A stretch of DNA of 14,043 nucleotides from Candidatus Zhuqueibacterota bacterium (GCA_013361015.1 JABWAN010000036.1:1-14043), one strand, 5' to 3'; counted from the stretch's first letter, positions 1 to 8,036 are shown. Translations and numbers: made by a program. Notes: generated by a model not told the origin, from the letters alone.

Positions 1-828
1 CTTGGCTTTATCGACGTATTCGCTGGTGGGGTAGGTCGCTAAAAGCTGTTCCAACTCGCTCTTGGCCTGTTGCCGGTCGCCTTGCTGCAAGTAGCACAAC
101 GCGATTTTCAGTTGCGCATCGTCGTGCTTTTCGGAGCCTGCAAAGATGGAAATCTTCTCAAACTCAATCATGGCCTGTGAAAAATTGCGCAAGCCGTAGT
201 ACGATTCGCCAATCCAATACTGCGCGTTGTCGGCGAGCTTGTTCTTATCGTCTTCACGCAGCAATTCGGAAAACACGTTGATGGCTTCGCGATATTTGCG
301 TTGCTCGTAAAGCTCGCGGCCATGGGCATAGCGTTGTGCGTAATTGCCGCTAATCATCTTCCCGCTGCTGGCCGAACCCGCGGTGCGTTTTGCCTGCTCT
401 AATTCCGCTTGCAGAGTTTGAATTCTCTTGTCCTTTTCGCCGAGATCGGATTGTAACTCGGTGATGACTTGGTTCTTTTGCTGCAGCTCGCGCTCGAGGC
501 GATCTACTTCTTCCGGCTTTGGCGCAGCCACCGGCTCGGGCTTGGGAGCCTCGGCCGTTTCGGTCTTAGGCGCCTCCGCCTTGTTTTCCGGCACCAAGCC
601 AAGCAGACGCAACACCTCATCCTCGTCGTCCGCTTGCTGCGCCGATGGTTGCTGTTCATCCCCGCCCAACATTTTGTCTATATCCACTTCCTCCCCAGGC
701 CGACCTTCGGTTTGAACGGCGTTGCGACTGCCGCCACCGCAGCCCAACAACACGACACTCAACATCACCAACACGGCCGGCAATGGCCATTGCAGTACAA
801 CGCGTTTGACTTCAACTTTCTGCCACAT
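1..828 (-). CDS. CpoB/YbgF-like TPR lipoprotein (3' end cut by window)
   Basis: The first 276 codons are present, and the gene runs off the left edge with no stop. The N-terminus has a hydrophobic segment ending in a lipobox, L27-L28-G29-C30, so the mature protein should be lipid-anchored at C30. An acidic, proline-rich linker (about residues 45-108) and a charged coiled coil (about 108-148) follow. From Y167 the sequence reads like the YbgF/CpoB tetratricopeptide domain, with the pattern LADNAQYWIGESYY at 198-211 and two further TPR-like helical pairs up to YPTSEY at 266-271. That family usually ends shortly after such a motif, so probably little is missing. CpoB/YbgF acts in the periplasm with Tol-Pal and links envelope constriction to peptidoglycan synthesis; here this role is inferred from similarity. 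The start ATG (828) has GGAG about six bases upstream. The gene lies 66 bases behind the outer-membrane protein gene and is probably co-transcribed with it. It could instead be a generic TPR lipoprotein. Confidence 0.88.
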   Translation of the reverse strand, partial: MWQKVEVKRVVLQWPLPAVLVMLSVVLLGCGGGSRNAVQTEGRPGEEVDIDKMLGGDEQQPSAQQADDEDEVLRLLGLVPENKAEAPKTETAEAPKPEPVAAPKPEEVDRLERELQQKNQVITELQSDLGEKDKRIQTLQAELEQAKRTAGSASSGKMISGNYAQRYAHGRELYEQRKYREAINVFSELLREDDKNKLADNAQYWIGESYYGLRNFSQAMIEFEKISIFAGSEKHDDAQLKIALCYLQQGDRQQAKSELEQLLATYPTSEYVDKAK

Positions 829-894
829 GGTTATCTCCCGGTCCCTTTCCTGACCTGAAATGTATCTTGGCAATTTGATTTATGCCTTGGGGTT

Positions 895-2061
895 TCAATC
901 AATCTTTTGAGAACGATTCACCAAATACGCGGCCGTGCTCCAACCGCCGGCAGCCGCAAGGATCGTCGCCGCACGCCACCAACCTTCTTTTCCAGTGACG
1001 CGCACATAATTCGGGCGCTTGGGCAAACCCGAATATCCCAAACCGCTGATGGCCTCGTCCACTGCGACCACACAATACTCCAACCCGACTTGTTGCACAC
1101 CCACGCCCGGAATCCTCGCTTCGAACACTTCGTTGTCCATTGAGGCCATCGGTTCGACGAGCCATCGCCGCACGGTATAGGGCCGATACAACACTGCGGC
1201 TTTCAGCAAGCGCCGGTTCTCAAAAATCTCCGCACGAATTTTTACTTCGTGCCCCGAGGTTGCGCGCCGCACTGGAGCATGAATCACGATGGGAGGAATA
1301 TCGTCGACGCCACTCGCCGCGTTGCCGCCCGTCAATGCCAACAGGTTACTGCCGATTTGCGTATCGGGCACGCCATCGTGGTCCATATAGCCATCACGGT
1401 CCTCCTTGGCGCGCGAGTCGAGATCGTAGCGATCCCACACACCGTCACGATCGTGATCTGGAACGCTCCCGCCGAGCTTCAATGTTACGCCGCCAAATAC
1501 CGTGATCATACCGTCATTCTCATCGCCCTTGGGATTGAGATCGAGCAGATCCGAAAACGAATACCGAAACGCCGCGCCGACGGAGAAATTGAAGCGCCGC
1601 GAAACCGCGATGTCCAGTCCCCCCGCGGTTTTCAGAATATAGTTGGTGTAATCGCGATTCGTGCCATAGTGCAGTGTTTGGTCGCTCTTCTTATCAAAAT
1701 CATGCCACACTACGCCGCCTGCACCTAAGGAAGCGAACGGCGAAAACGTATGATACGGAGAAAAGCGAAACGTCACATCGAATTCGATGGGCACCACCCG
1801 CGCAATGGAATCTTTGGAGGCTTTGTCGTTGTCGAGGAGTAAATCGCCAATTCCTGCTTCGAGGCCAAGGGAAAAATGAGGATCGGGAGAGTAGTAGATG
1901 AGGCCGCTAACAAAAGGTTGGAGCAACTTGTTTTTGATGTCTCCTTCGATTTTGCCTGCCCCGCCTCGCAGTCCAAGTCCGAATTTGCTTTCTTGTGCCT
2001 GCAACGCCAGAGGCAGAGCCACCCAAACGAAGAGACCCCGAAAGAAATTTTTCCTGTTCAC
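895..2061 (-). CDS. Outer-membrane beta-barrel protein with Asp-rich calcium-binding repeats and Ig-like domain
   Basis: This is a 388-residue protein of unknown specific function. A signal peptide (about 1-22, ending LALQA) is followed by a glycine- and aromatic-rich region (about 25-197) whose alternating pattern, such as VGAAFRYSFS at 161-170, fits an outer-membrane beta-barrel. Residues 200-233 hold thrombospondin-type-3-like aspartate motifs (DHDRDGVWD, EDRDGYMDHDG), expected to bind calcium. Residues 255-355 resemble the Ig-like modules (PPIVIHAPV, then LYRPY, then GLEYCVVAVDE) common in FCB surface proteins. A hydrophobic helix lies at about 361-381. I chose the GTG at 2061 because AAGG stands seven bases upstream and a good promoter ends just before it; the in-frame ATG at 2118 would lie within the -35 box. 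The start at 2061 gives a normal signal peptide. The product is probably exported and surface- or periplasm-exposed. The barrel and Ig assignments rest on pattern, not on a database match. Confidence 0.85.
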   Translation of the reverse strand: MNRKNFFRGLFVWVALPLALQAQESKFGLGLRGGAGKIEGDIKNKLLQPFVSGLIYYSPDPHFSLGLEAGIGDLLLDNDKASKDSIARVVPIEFDVTFRFSPYHTFSPFASLGAGGVVWHDFDKKSDQTLHYGTNRDYTNYILKTAGGLDIAVSRRFNFSVGAAFRYSFSDLLDLNPKGDENDGMITVFGGVTLKLGGSVPDHDRDGVWDRYDLDSRAKEDRDGYMDHDGVPDTQIGSNLLALTGGNAASGVDDIPPIVIHAPVRRATSGHEVKIRAEIFENRRLLKAAVLYRPYTVRRWLVEPMASMDNEVFEARIPGVGVQQVGLEYCVVAVDEAISGLGYSGLPKRPNYVRVTGKEGWWRAATILAAAGGWSTAAYLVNRSQKID

Positions 2062-2089
2062 CGTTTCACCTTCTTTAAAATGTTGGCGA

Positions 2090-2118
2090 AAGGTAAGGAA
2101 GTCGGCATCGAAAGTCAA
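2090..2118 (-). promoter_or_regulatory. Promoter of the outer-membrane protein gene
   Basis: On the minus strand TTGACT (2118-2113) is followed after exactly 17 bases by TACCTT (2095-2090), extended to TACCTTTCG. This fits a sigma-70 housekeeping promoter and also the TAnnTTTG -7 box of Bacteroidetes-type promoters. Transcription would start about 20-25 bases before the GTG at 2061, leaving a short leader that contains the ribosome-binding site. It follows directly on the rodA terminator, so the outer-membrane protein and lipoprotein genes form a separate transcription unit. Confidence 0.65.
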
Positions 2119-2134
2119 GGTTGAATTCCTTGAC
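2114..2134. promoter_or_regulatory. Perfect inverted repeat overlapping the -35 box (possible operator)
   Basis: The 7-base arms GTCAAGG and CCTTGAC are perfect inverted copies separated by 7 bases. One arm (2114-2120) covers most of the TTGACT -35 element. The size and symmetry fit a dimeric regulator binding site, but no regulator gene is nearby and the repeat could be chance. Confidence 0.4.
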
Positions 2135-2152
2135 GGGCATGAAGTTGCGGGG

Positions 2153-2176
2153 AAAAAAGCGAGATTAAGCCCTCGC
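2153..2176 (-). terminator. Rho-independent terminator after rodA
   Basis: On the minus strand GCGAG (2176-2172) pairs with CTCGC (2163-2159) across an 8-base loop, and six T residues (2158-2153) follow at once. It lies about 20 bases past the rodA stop and just before the next promoter, so it plausibly closes the mre/mrd transcription unit. The stem is short (5 bp), so termination may be partial. Confidence 0.6.
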
Positions 2177-2194
2177 GAGAATTTCGTTTTTGCC

Positions 2195-3427
2195 TCACGA
2201 CTGATAGCGCTTCGTCGCCGCGCTCAAAATCAAACCGACGATGACCATGGTTGTCAATAAAGAAGACCCACCATAACTGAGGAAGGGCAAGGGGATTCCG
2301 GTGACCGGCATGATACCTACGGTCATGCCGGTATTCACGACGACGTGGATGCCGAGAATGGCAGTGCACCCGATGACGAGAATGGAGAGAAACTTGTTTT
2401 TGATTTCAACCGCGATTTGCAATGAACGCCAGAGCATGACGAAAAAGGTTATGAGGATAACGGTCACGCCGAAGAATCCAAATTCTTCGCCGATGACGGA
2501 GAAGATGAAATCGGTGTGCTGTTCGGGAAGGAAGCGCAATTTGGTTTGCGTACCTTGCAGCCAGCCTTTGCCCCAAAAGCCGCCGGAGCCTATGGCTACT
2601 TGTGATTGCGCGACTTGATAGCCCGTGCCGCGCGGGTCTTGTTTGAGGCCGAGGAACTCCAAAATTCGGTTTTGTTGATAATCGTGCAGACGCGTCCACA
2701 AGCTCGGCGTGAGCGCTCCGAAAAAAATATTCACAATGAAAACCGTGAGCAACACCGGCAAGCGCCGCTTGGTGAGAAAGAGCACGCCAATGATGAGCAG
2801 CATCGCGGCGACGAAGGTATAGAAGTTGAACGCCGAGATGATTGCAATGATCGGGCTTACAATCAAAAACACCACGAACGGAGAAAGCCCGGCCCAGAAT
2901 AAAACCGGAATGAGCATGGCGCACAAGACAATCGCGGTGCCGAGATCCGGCTGCTTGATAATCAATCCCACCGGCACGATCACCATGGCAAACGCAACGG
3001 CGAGCTCTTTGAGGTTGCGCAAATCGCGGGTGTCCTGTGAAAGATAACGCGCAAGCGCGAGCAAGGTCGCAATCTTCGCCACTTCGGAGGGCTGGAAGTG
3101 TACCGGCCCGAAGATAAACCAACGATGCACGCCTTTGCCGCCGCCGACGAACAACACGAGCACCAAAAGCACGACGCTCACGCCGTATAAAACGTACGCG
3201 GAGTTGTACAGCGCTTTGGTCGGGGCGATGATGATCGCCGAAGCGATCATGGCGCCGAGCAGGAACCAAATGATCTGCTTGGAAAAGTTGTTTTGGAGAA
3301 TCTCCGCGGCGGCATTGGAGGCCGTCGCGCTGTAGATCGCCATCAAGCCAGCGCTCACCAAAATGAGTACGCAAACGATGAGGATTTTATCCAGGCCGCG
3401 CCAGTTTTGGCCGCTTTGAATGAGCAT
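2195..3427 (-). CDS. rodA: RodA, peptidoglycan glycosyltransferase of the elongation machinery (SEDS family)
   Basis: RodA polymerises lipid II into glycan strands for side-wall growth and works as a pair with PBP2. The 410-residue protein is strongly hydrophobic with about ten membrane segments. SEDS-family motifs are clear: FQPSEVAK at 111-118 with the conserved glutamate, KQPDLGTA at 158-165, the run FWGKGWLQGTQ at 284-294, HTDFIFSVIGEE at 304-315 whose aspartate (306) is the residue essential for polymerase activity in studied RodA proteins, and PFLSYGGSSLL at 381-391 near the C-terminus. I chose the ATG at 3427 because the protein then begins with the usual short soluble lead (NWRGLDK) before the first helix. 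An in-frame ATG at 3472 would add 15 unconserved residues. The ribosome-binding site is weak (AGAG). The gene lies 133 bases downstream of mrdA and is presumably in the same transcript. Confidence 0.97.
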   Translation of the reverse strand: MLIQSGQNWRGLDKILIVCVLILVSAGLMAIYSATASNAAAEILQNNFSKQIIWFLLGAMIASAIIIAPTKALYNSAYVLYGVSVVLLVLVLFVGGGKGVHRWFIFGPVHFQPSEVAKIATLLALARYLSQDTRDLRNLKELAVAFAMVIVPVGLIIKQPDLGTAIVLCAMLIPVLFWAGLSPFVVFLIVSPIIAIISAFNFYTFVAAMLLIIGVLFLTKRRLPVLLTVFIVNIFFGALTPSLWTRLHDYQQNRILEFLGLKQDPRGTGYQVAQSQVAIGSGGFWGKGWLQGTQTKLRFLPEQHTDFIFSVIGEEFGFFGVTVILITFFVMLWRSLQIAVEIKNKFLSILVIGCTAILGIHVVVNTGMTVGIMPVTGIPLPFLSYGGSSLLTTMVIVGLILSAATKRYQS

Positions 3428-3560
3428 GAATGATTCTCTACAATTTTTTTGTAACCGCATTGATCGAATCAAGCCGATAAGCCAGGCGCGCTATCTGCTT
3501 CCTCCGGTCAATCCGATCACCACGACTGTTTTGCTATTTGCAACTCATCCTCCGTGCGCC

Positions 3561-5372
3561 TCAATCATCTGCATCTTTCATGCGCGCATGCGCAACGAGC
3601 TTGTTTTGCTCGTGCAGCATGGCGATGATTTTGCGCGCGAACGGCGCGGCGTTCGCACCACCGCCGCCCCCGTTTTCCAAAAAAATGCAATAGGCAATTT
3701 GCGGATCTTCGTAGGGCGCGAAGCCGATGAACCATGCGTGCGTCTCGCCGTGCGGATTCTGCGCCGTCCCAGTTTTGCCCGCGGAAATCACACCCGGTAC
3801 TTGCGCCGAGCGCGCGGTGCCGGTCGGGCTATTTACCACCATATACATGCCGCGTTTGGCGTATTCATAGCTGCGCGGTTGAATGCCGGGAATGAATACG
3901 GAGTCCGGCTCGGGATATTCTTCTTCGAAGTTGACCGGGTTCATGTAGCCCCGGCGCACACGCGGCTTGAACGTGCGACCTTCATTCGCAAGCGTCATGG
4001 CAAAATAGGCCATCTGCAACGGCGTCACCAACAACTCGCCTTGGCCGATGGCCAAATTCAGCATCAAGCCTTTGCTCCATTTGCCGCGGCCGTAACGTTG
4101 ATCCATGTATTCTTGATCCGGCACCATGCCGCCGCGTTCATCCACCAAGTCGATGCCGGTCGGTTTGCCGAAGCCGAAGAGCCGCGAGTATTTCGCCCAA
4201 TTCTCCAATCCGACTTTTAAGCCCATGCGATAAAAATAAACATCGCACGATTGCTCAATGGCTTGCAAGAGATTGACGGTGCCGTGCCCGCCTTTTTTCC
4301 AACAGCCGAACGCGCGATTGCCGAAACGATAATACCCCGGGCAAAACACGCGTTCGTCCGGATCGATCAAGCCGGTTTCTAGCCCCGCAATGACCGTGAT
4401 GAGTTTGTAAGTCGAGCCGGGGGCATATAGACTTTGCACCATGCGATCGTAAAGCGGCTTTTCCGGGTCGCTGATCAAACGATTCCATTCCTGCGAAGAG
4501 AGCGGGCGCGAAAACAAATCGGGATCGTAGTCCGGCTTGGTCACCATGGCGAGCACTTCGCCGTTTTTGCAATTGAGCACGATCGCGCCGCCTTTGCGCC
4601 CCAGCATCTCTGCTTCTAACATGCGCTGCAAAGAGGCATCGAGGCCGAGGATGAGATCCATGCCCGGTTCCGGCTTGACGCCGGTGTAGCCTGATCCGGC
4701 ATTGCCGGAAAGATCGCCCACAACACGACCGAGCGCATCGACTTCCATGTAGCGCCGGCCTTTTTTCCCACGCAAAATTTTTTCATACTCGCGCTCGAGG
4801 CCCTTCTTGCCGATCAAGTCACCCGGCACATAATTGTCGCCAAACGCGGTCAGCTCGGCGTCACTGATTTCACCCAAATAGCCAAACAGATGCGGCGCTT
4901 TAATGCCGTTCAAATAAGAGCGGCGCGATTCCGCGCGAAACTCGATGCCAGGCAGCTCCACACGGCGCTCGTGCAGCAAGCTGAAACCGGAAAAATTAAT
5001 TTGGCGCTCGATTTTGGTGGGTATGAGATTGCCGCGCTTGGTGCGCGTGATTTGCTTGCGCAACTCATCTTCGGAGGTATGAAAAGCAGTGGCGAGAATT
5101 TGATACGCAGGTTTATTGCGCGCCAACTCTGCGGGCACCGCATAGACTGCATATGCCGGACGATTATCCACGATCACATCTTTGTAGCGATCGCGGAGCA
5201 ATCCCCGCGGCGGCTCGATCTCGACCGGGCGCACGCGATTTTTTTCAGATTCCAAAAGATATTGCTCGCCCAGGTAAAGCTGCACGTAGGCAAAACGCCC
5301 GATCAAAATCAGCAGCAGCACGGCCAAGCCGGCGCTAAAAATGCTGTGCTTGCTTTGAGAAGTCAATTCCAT
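3561..5372 (-). CDS. mrdA: Penicillin-binding protein 2, peptidoglycan transpeptidase (MrdA)
   Basis: PBP2 crosslinks the glycan strands made by RodA during rod elongation; it is anchored in the inner membrane and acts in the periplasm. With the ATG at 5372 the protein has 603 residues, close to the family norm. One membrane helix (about 11-33) is followed by the pedestal domain, opening with the family motif PPRGLLRDR at 54-62. The transpeptidase domain has the active-site motif S320-T-Y-K323, the second motif S375-C-D377 (the SxD form usual in PBP2), and K533-T-G535. The segment from CWKKGGHG to SCDVYFY is typical of PBP2. The open frame extends upstream to a GTG at 5489, but that codon lies inside an inverted-repeat element and the extra residues are unlike the family. 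The ribosome-binding site before 5372 is poor. The gene is separated from mreD by 294 bases without a gene, so it may have its own promoter. Confidence 0.96.
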   Translation of the reverse strand: MELTSQSKHSIFSAGLAVLLLILIGRFAYVQLYLGEQYLLESEKNRVRPVEIEPPRGLLRDRYKDVIVDNRPAYAVYAVPAELARNKPAYQILATAFHTSEDELRKQITRTKRGNLIPTKIERQINFSGFSLLHERRVELPGIEFRAESRRSYLNGIKAPHLFGYLGEISDAELTAFGDNYVPGDLIGKKGLEREYEKILRGKKGRRYMEVDALGRVVGDLSGNAGSGYTGVKPEPGMDLILGLDASLQRMLEAEMLGRKGGAIVLNCKNGEVLAMVTKPDYDPDLFSRPLSSQEWNRLISDPEKPLYDRMVQSLYAPGSTYKLITVIAGLETGLIDPDERVFCPGYYRFGNRAFGCWKKGGHGTVNLLQAIEQSCDVYFYRMGLKVGLENWAKYSRLFGFGKPTGIDLVDERGGMVPDQEYMDQRYGRGKWSKGLMLNLAIGQGELLVTPLQMAYFAMTLANEGRTFKPRVRRGYMNPVNFEEEYPEPDSVFIPGIQPRSYEYAKRGMYMVVNSPTGTARSAQVPGVISAGKTGTAQNPHGETHAWFIGFAPYEDPQIAYCIFLENGGGGGANAAPFARKIIAMLHEQNKLVAHARMKDADD

Positions 5373-5475
5373 ATGCCGCAACCCAAAAGCTTCGAATTTA
5401 AACTGTACCGCATAAACGGCAACACATAAAAGCTGCAATGCACAAGCCTGACGAGCCGGAACCAAAAAGCTCAGG

Positions 5476-5557
5476 CCACGGAATCGCACGGAAGAGCACG
5501 GAATTTATTCGTTGACAAAAATAAGTTCTTTCCATGAGTTTCCGTGTAATTCTGTGG
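5476..5557. repeat. MITE-like inverted-repeat element between mreD and mrdA
   Basis: Two 18-base arms, CCACGGAATCGCACGGAA (5476-5493) and the reverse complement of 5540-5557, match at 15 of 18 positions and enclose 46 bases. The unit CACGGAA occurs three times at the left end (starting at 5478, 5487 and 5496). The element has no coding capacity and resembles extragenic palindromic repeats or small non-autonomous elements. It sits in the 294-base gene-free stretch 5373-5666. In the rest of that stretch I see no confident terminator; a weak promoter-like pair, TTGCAG and TTATGC spaced 17, lies about 50 bases before mrdA. Confidence 0.6.
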
Positions 5558-5666
5558 CTAATTTTTGGGCACTGAATTTATCTTTTAAATTCTAAGTTGC
5601 TATGCCCGAAACTTTCAGAATGCTATTCCGGCCATGCCCATTCACCCACGCTGCGAGGCGGTATCC

Positions 5667-6161
5667 TCAATCCACGGAAGGTTTGTTGCGCAAGGCTTCC
5701 GGCCAGAGCATTTGAATGATCGCAACGAATGCTACGGTGTAAATCGAATTTGGCAAAGCGTAACGCAGCAGTACATAGAAAAAATTGAAGCCCGTATCAA
5801 AATAAAAGACGGTATCGCGAACAACATTGTGCGTCAACGCCGCGGCAAACGCCAATGCCATGGCCGTTTGTAACTCGAATTTGGTTTTATCCCGGGCGAG
5901 ATAGCCGGCTACGAAACCGGCTACGGATTTGGCCAACGCTTGCAGGCCATAAAGCTCGCTAACCGCAACGTCTTGCACCAGCCCGACGAGAAACCCCGTG
6001 AGAATCGCAGGCATGGCACCATGCCGCAGCGCGGCCAGAATCACACCAATGAGCAAAAAATCCGGATGCACGTCCGAAAACGCGAGCAACGGCACCACCG
6101 CAATTTGAAGCGCCAGCAAGAAGGAAAACATCAAAACATATTTGAAAATCCGTTTGAACAA
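5667..6161 (-). CDS. mreD: MreD, membrane protein of the rod-shape complex
   Basis: MreD is a small inner-membrane protein that works with MreC and MreB in controlling elongation-specific wall synthesis. The 164-residue product is almost wholly hydrophobic, with about five to six predicted membrane segments, and has the family-typical stretch VHPDFLLIGVILAALRHG near residue 31 and GLVQDV near 60. Position directly after mreC supports the call, since MreD sequences are poorly conserved. The start needs judgement: a TTG at 6170 overlaps the mreC stop (TTGA) but touches the GGAGG sequence directly, whereas a TTG at 6161 lies nine bases beyond GGAGG (6175-6171). I prefer 6161; the alternative adds three residues. 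Either way the gene starts with TTG and is translationally coupled to mreC. Confidence 0.93.
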   Translation of the reverse strand: MFKRIFKYVLMFSFLLALQIAVVPLLAFSDVHPDFLLIGVILAALRHGAMPAILTGFLVGLVQDVAVSELYGLQALAKSVAGFVAGYLARDKTKFELQTAMALAFAAALTHNVVRDTVFYFDTGFNFFYVLLRYALPNSIYTVAFVAIIQMLWPEALRNKPSVD

Positions 6162-6166
6162 GTGGC

Positions 6167-7003
6167 TCAACCTCCATTGCCGGAGTTCAGATCGAGTTGA
6201 TCACGCAGATTGCGGTTTGGCGTCATCAATACAAAAACTTCTTCCAGGCGCGTAAAATTCACCGCGGGGGTGAGGGGGATTCGTTTAAACATACCGCTGG
6301 GTTCCACTGAAGGTTCCTGCACAATGCCGATGCGCAGGCCGGGCGGAAAGAGCGCGCTGGAATCCGAAGTGACGACCACGTCGCCGGGAGTGACGTCCGC
6401 ATGGCGCGCCACGCCGGTCAATTCCAGGTCTTGCGCGCCGGTCCAAGTCACGATCCCCAGCACGCGGCTGCGTTGAATGCGCGCGCTCACGCTGAAGTCA
6501 CGATCAAGCAGAAGCTGCACGTGGCTGGTGTGGCGATTGACTTTGATGACTTTGCCGGCCAGGCCCTCGGGCGTAACCACCGCCATGTTGGCTCTCACAT
6601 TTTCGGCTGCGCCCAAGTTGATGACGACGGTATTAGGCGTGCTGTTGCTCTCTTTGAACAATACGCGGGCCGCGCGAAAGTCCAGCGCCATGCGCTCGCG
6701 GTATTCGAGCATGCGGCGCAGTCTCATATTTTCCAGATAAGACTCACGCAGTTGGCTGTTTTCCAGCAACAATTGCGTCGTCCGTTGCCGCAAGGCACGC
6801 ACTTCCTCCGGCGTGTAATCGCGCCAAGTTTTCCAATCCGCCAAGACATGGAAAGCCGCATAACGATCGACCGCAAAACTGCGCATCGCATCGAGCTGTG
6901 GCGCATCGTTATTGAATAGGATTGCCAACGCTGCCACGATCGCTGCGAACAACACAAAGTACTCGCGGCTTGAAACGAGAAAGGCATTGGGGCGTTCTAA
7001 CAT
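6167..7003 (-). CDS. mreC: MreC, rod-shape-determining periplasmic scaffold
   Basis: MreC is a bitopic inner-membrane protein whose periplasmic domain binds and activates the PBP2-RodA pair. The 278 residues show a short cytoplasmic lead, one membrane helix (about 15-31), a coiled coil rich in Leu, Arg and Glu (about 66-103), and then the beta-rich MreC domain. Typical features of that domain are INLGAAENVRANMAVVTPEGLAGKV at about 128-152 and GDVVVTSDSSALFPPGLRIGIV at about 207-228. It starts one base after the mreB stop codon and ends overlapping the region where mreD starts, so the three genes form a tight operon. Its length matches the shorter MreC proteins. The C-terminal tail after about 262 is polar and short. 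Confidence 0.96.
   Translation of the reverse strand: MLERPNAFLVSSREYFVLFAAIVAALAILFNNDAPQLDAMRSFAVDRYAAFHVLADWKTWRDYTPEEVRALRQRTTQLLLENSQLRESYLENMRLRRMLEYRERMALDFRAARVLFKESNSTPNTVVINLGAAENVRANMAVVTPEGLAGKVIKVNRHTSHVQLLLDRDFSVSARIQRSRVLGIVTWTGAQDLELTGVARHADVTPGDVVVTSDSSALFPPGLRIGIVQEPSVEPSGMFKRIPLTPAVNFTRLEEVFVLMTPNRNLRDQLDLNSGNGG
6171..6175 (-). promoter_or_regulatory. Strong ribosome-binding site deciding the mreD start
   Basis: GGAGG on the minus strand lies inside the last codons of mreC (encoding the final glycines). It is nine bases from the TTG at 6161 and none from the TTG at 6170, which favours the inner codon as the mreD start. Confidence 0.55.
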
Positions 7004-7004
7004 A

Positions 7005-8036
7005 TCAATACCGTTTGACCTTCGTCAAAACTTTTTGATAGCGATGAATCGATTCCAAGACTTTACCGGTGCCGCGCACGACCGCGGTGAGCGGGTCTTC
7101 CGCGACGATCACCGGCAAGCTGGTCTCGCGGCGCAAACGCTCATCCAGTCCGCGCAGCAATGCGCCGCCGCCGGACAGTGCGATACCGCGATCCAAAATA
7201 TCTGCGGAAAGCTCGGGCGGGGTATTTTCCAAACATTGCTTCGTGGCTTCGACGATCGCGTTCACACATTCGGCCAGTGCTTCTTGCACTTCCATGGAAG
7301 TAATCTCAACCGTTTTGGGAATGCCGGCCACGATATCGCGCCCGCGCACGCTCATGGAAGTTTTATCATTGAAAGGCGCGGCCGAACCGAGCGTACACTT
7401 GATGTGCTCGGCCGTGTTTTCGCCGATCAACAAATTATAGTTGCGCTTGAAATGTTGCACCACCGCTTCGCTCATTTCATCGCCGGCGATGCGAATGGAG
7501 ATATGATTGACGATGCCGGAAAGCGAGATTACCGCGATCTCGGTGGTGCCGCCGCCGATGTCGATTACCATGCTGCCCACCGGCTCTTCGATGGGAAGGC
7601 CGATACCGATGGCCGCGGCCATCGGCTCGTCGATGAGATGTACTTCCTTTGCGCCCGCGTGTTCGGCGGAGTCGCGCACTGCGCGCTTCTCCACTTCGGT
7701 CACACCGCTGGGAATACTGATCGCCATGCGCGGCCGCCAAATGCGCGTTACCTGTACGCGGCGAATGAAATGCCGAATCATGGCTTCGGCCAGTTCGAAA
7801 TCCGCAATCACACCGTCCTTCATTGGGCGTACGGTGATGATCTCGTTCGGCGTGCGGCCCTGCATTTCCTTCGCAGCATGGCCATAAGCGACGATTTCCT
7901 GATCGACCTTGCGAATCGCCACAATGCTGGGTTCGTTGACCAAAATACCTTTGCCGCGCACATAGACGAGCGTGTTGGCTGTGCCCAAATCCATGGCAAT
8001 GTCATTCGAGAGAAAATTTTGGAGAGTGAAATTCAT
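7005..8036 (-). CDS. mreB: MreB, actin-like cell-shape protein
   Basis: MreB forms short membrane-bound filaments that direct lateral wall synthesis. The 343-residue length is typical. Actin-superfamily nucleotide-binding motifs are intact: phosphate-1 DLGTANT at 16-22, the connecting motif IDEPMAAAIG at 135-144, phosphate-2 DIGGGTTE at 159-166, and the adenosine motif LSGGGALLRGL at 287-297. The N-terminal residues (about 1-9, MNFTLQNFL) are mildly hydrophobic, as in MreB proteins that bind the membrane. The ATG at 8036 has AAAGG nine bases upstream. It heads the mreBCD operon. The 233-base gap upstream presumably holds the promoter, although I could not single out convincing -35 and -10 boxes. 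Confidence 0.98.
   Translation of the reverse strand: MNFTLQNFLSNDIAMDLGTANTLVYVRGKGILVNEPSIVAIRKVDQEIVAYGHAAKEMQGRTPNEIITVRPMKDGVIADFELAEAMIRHFIRRVQVTRIWRPRMAISIPSGVTEVEKRAVRDSAEHAGAKEVHLIDEPMAAAIGIGLPIEEPVGSMVIDIGGGTTEIAVISLSGIVNHISIRIAGDEMSEAVVQHFKRNYNLLIGENTAEHIKCTLGSAAPFNDKTSMSVRGRDIVAGIPKTVEITSMEVQEALAECVNAIVEATKQCLENTPPELSADILDRGIALSGGGALLRGLDERLRRETSLPVIVAEDPLTAVVRGTGKVLESIHRYQKVLTKVKRY

Noticed and set aside
469..858. Plus-strand open frames opposite the CpoB/YbgF-like lipoprotein
   Set aside because: The minus-strand frame has a lipobox, coiled coil and TPR motifs; the plus-strand products are repetitive mirrors of its proline- and glutamate-rich linker.
2062..2118. N-terminal extension of the outer-membrane protein from ATG 2118
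   Set aside because: The extension would place the start codon in the -35 box of the promoter and put 19 residues before a normal signal peptide; GTG 2061 has a better ribosome-binding site.
3420..4220. A 266-codon plus-strand open frame opposite the mrdA 3' end
   Set aside because: It is antisense to the PBP2 transpeptidase domain and has no motif or ribosome-binding context.
5373..5489. N-terminal extension of PBP2 from GTG 5489
   Set aside because: The codon lies in the inverted-repeat element, and the 39 extra residues precede an already typical PBP2 N-terminus with its membrane helix.
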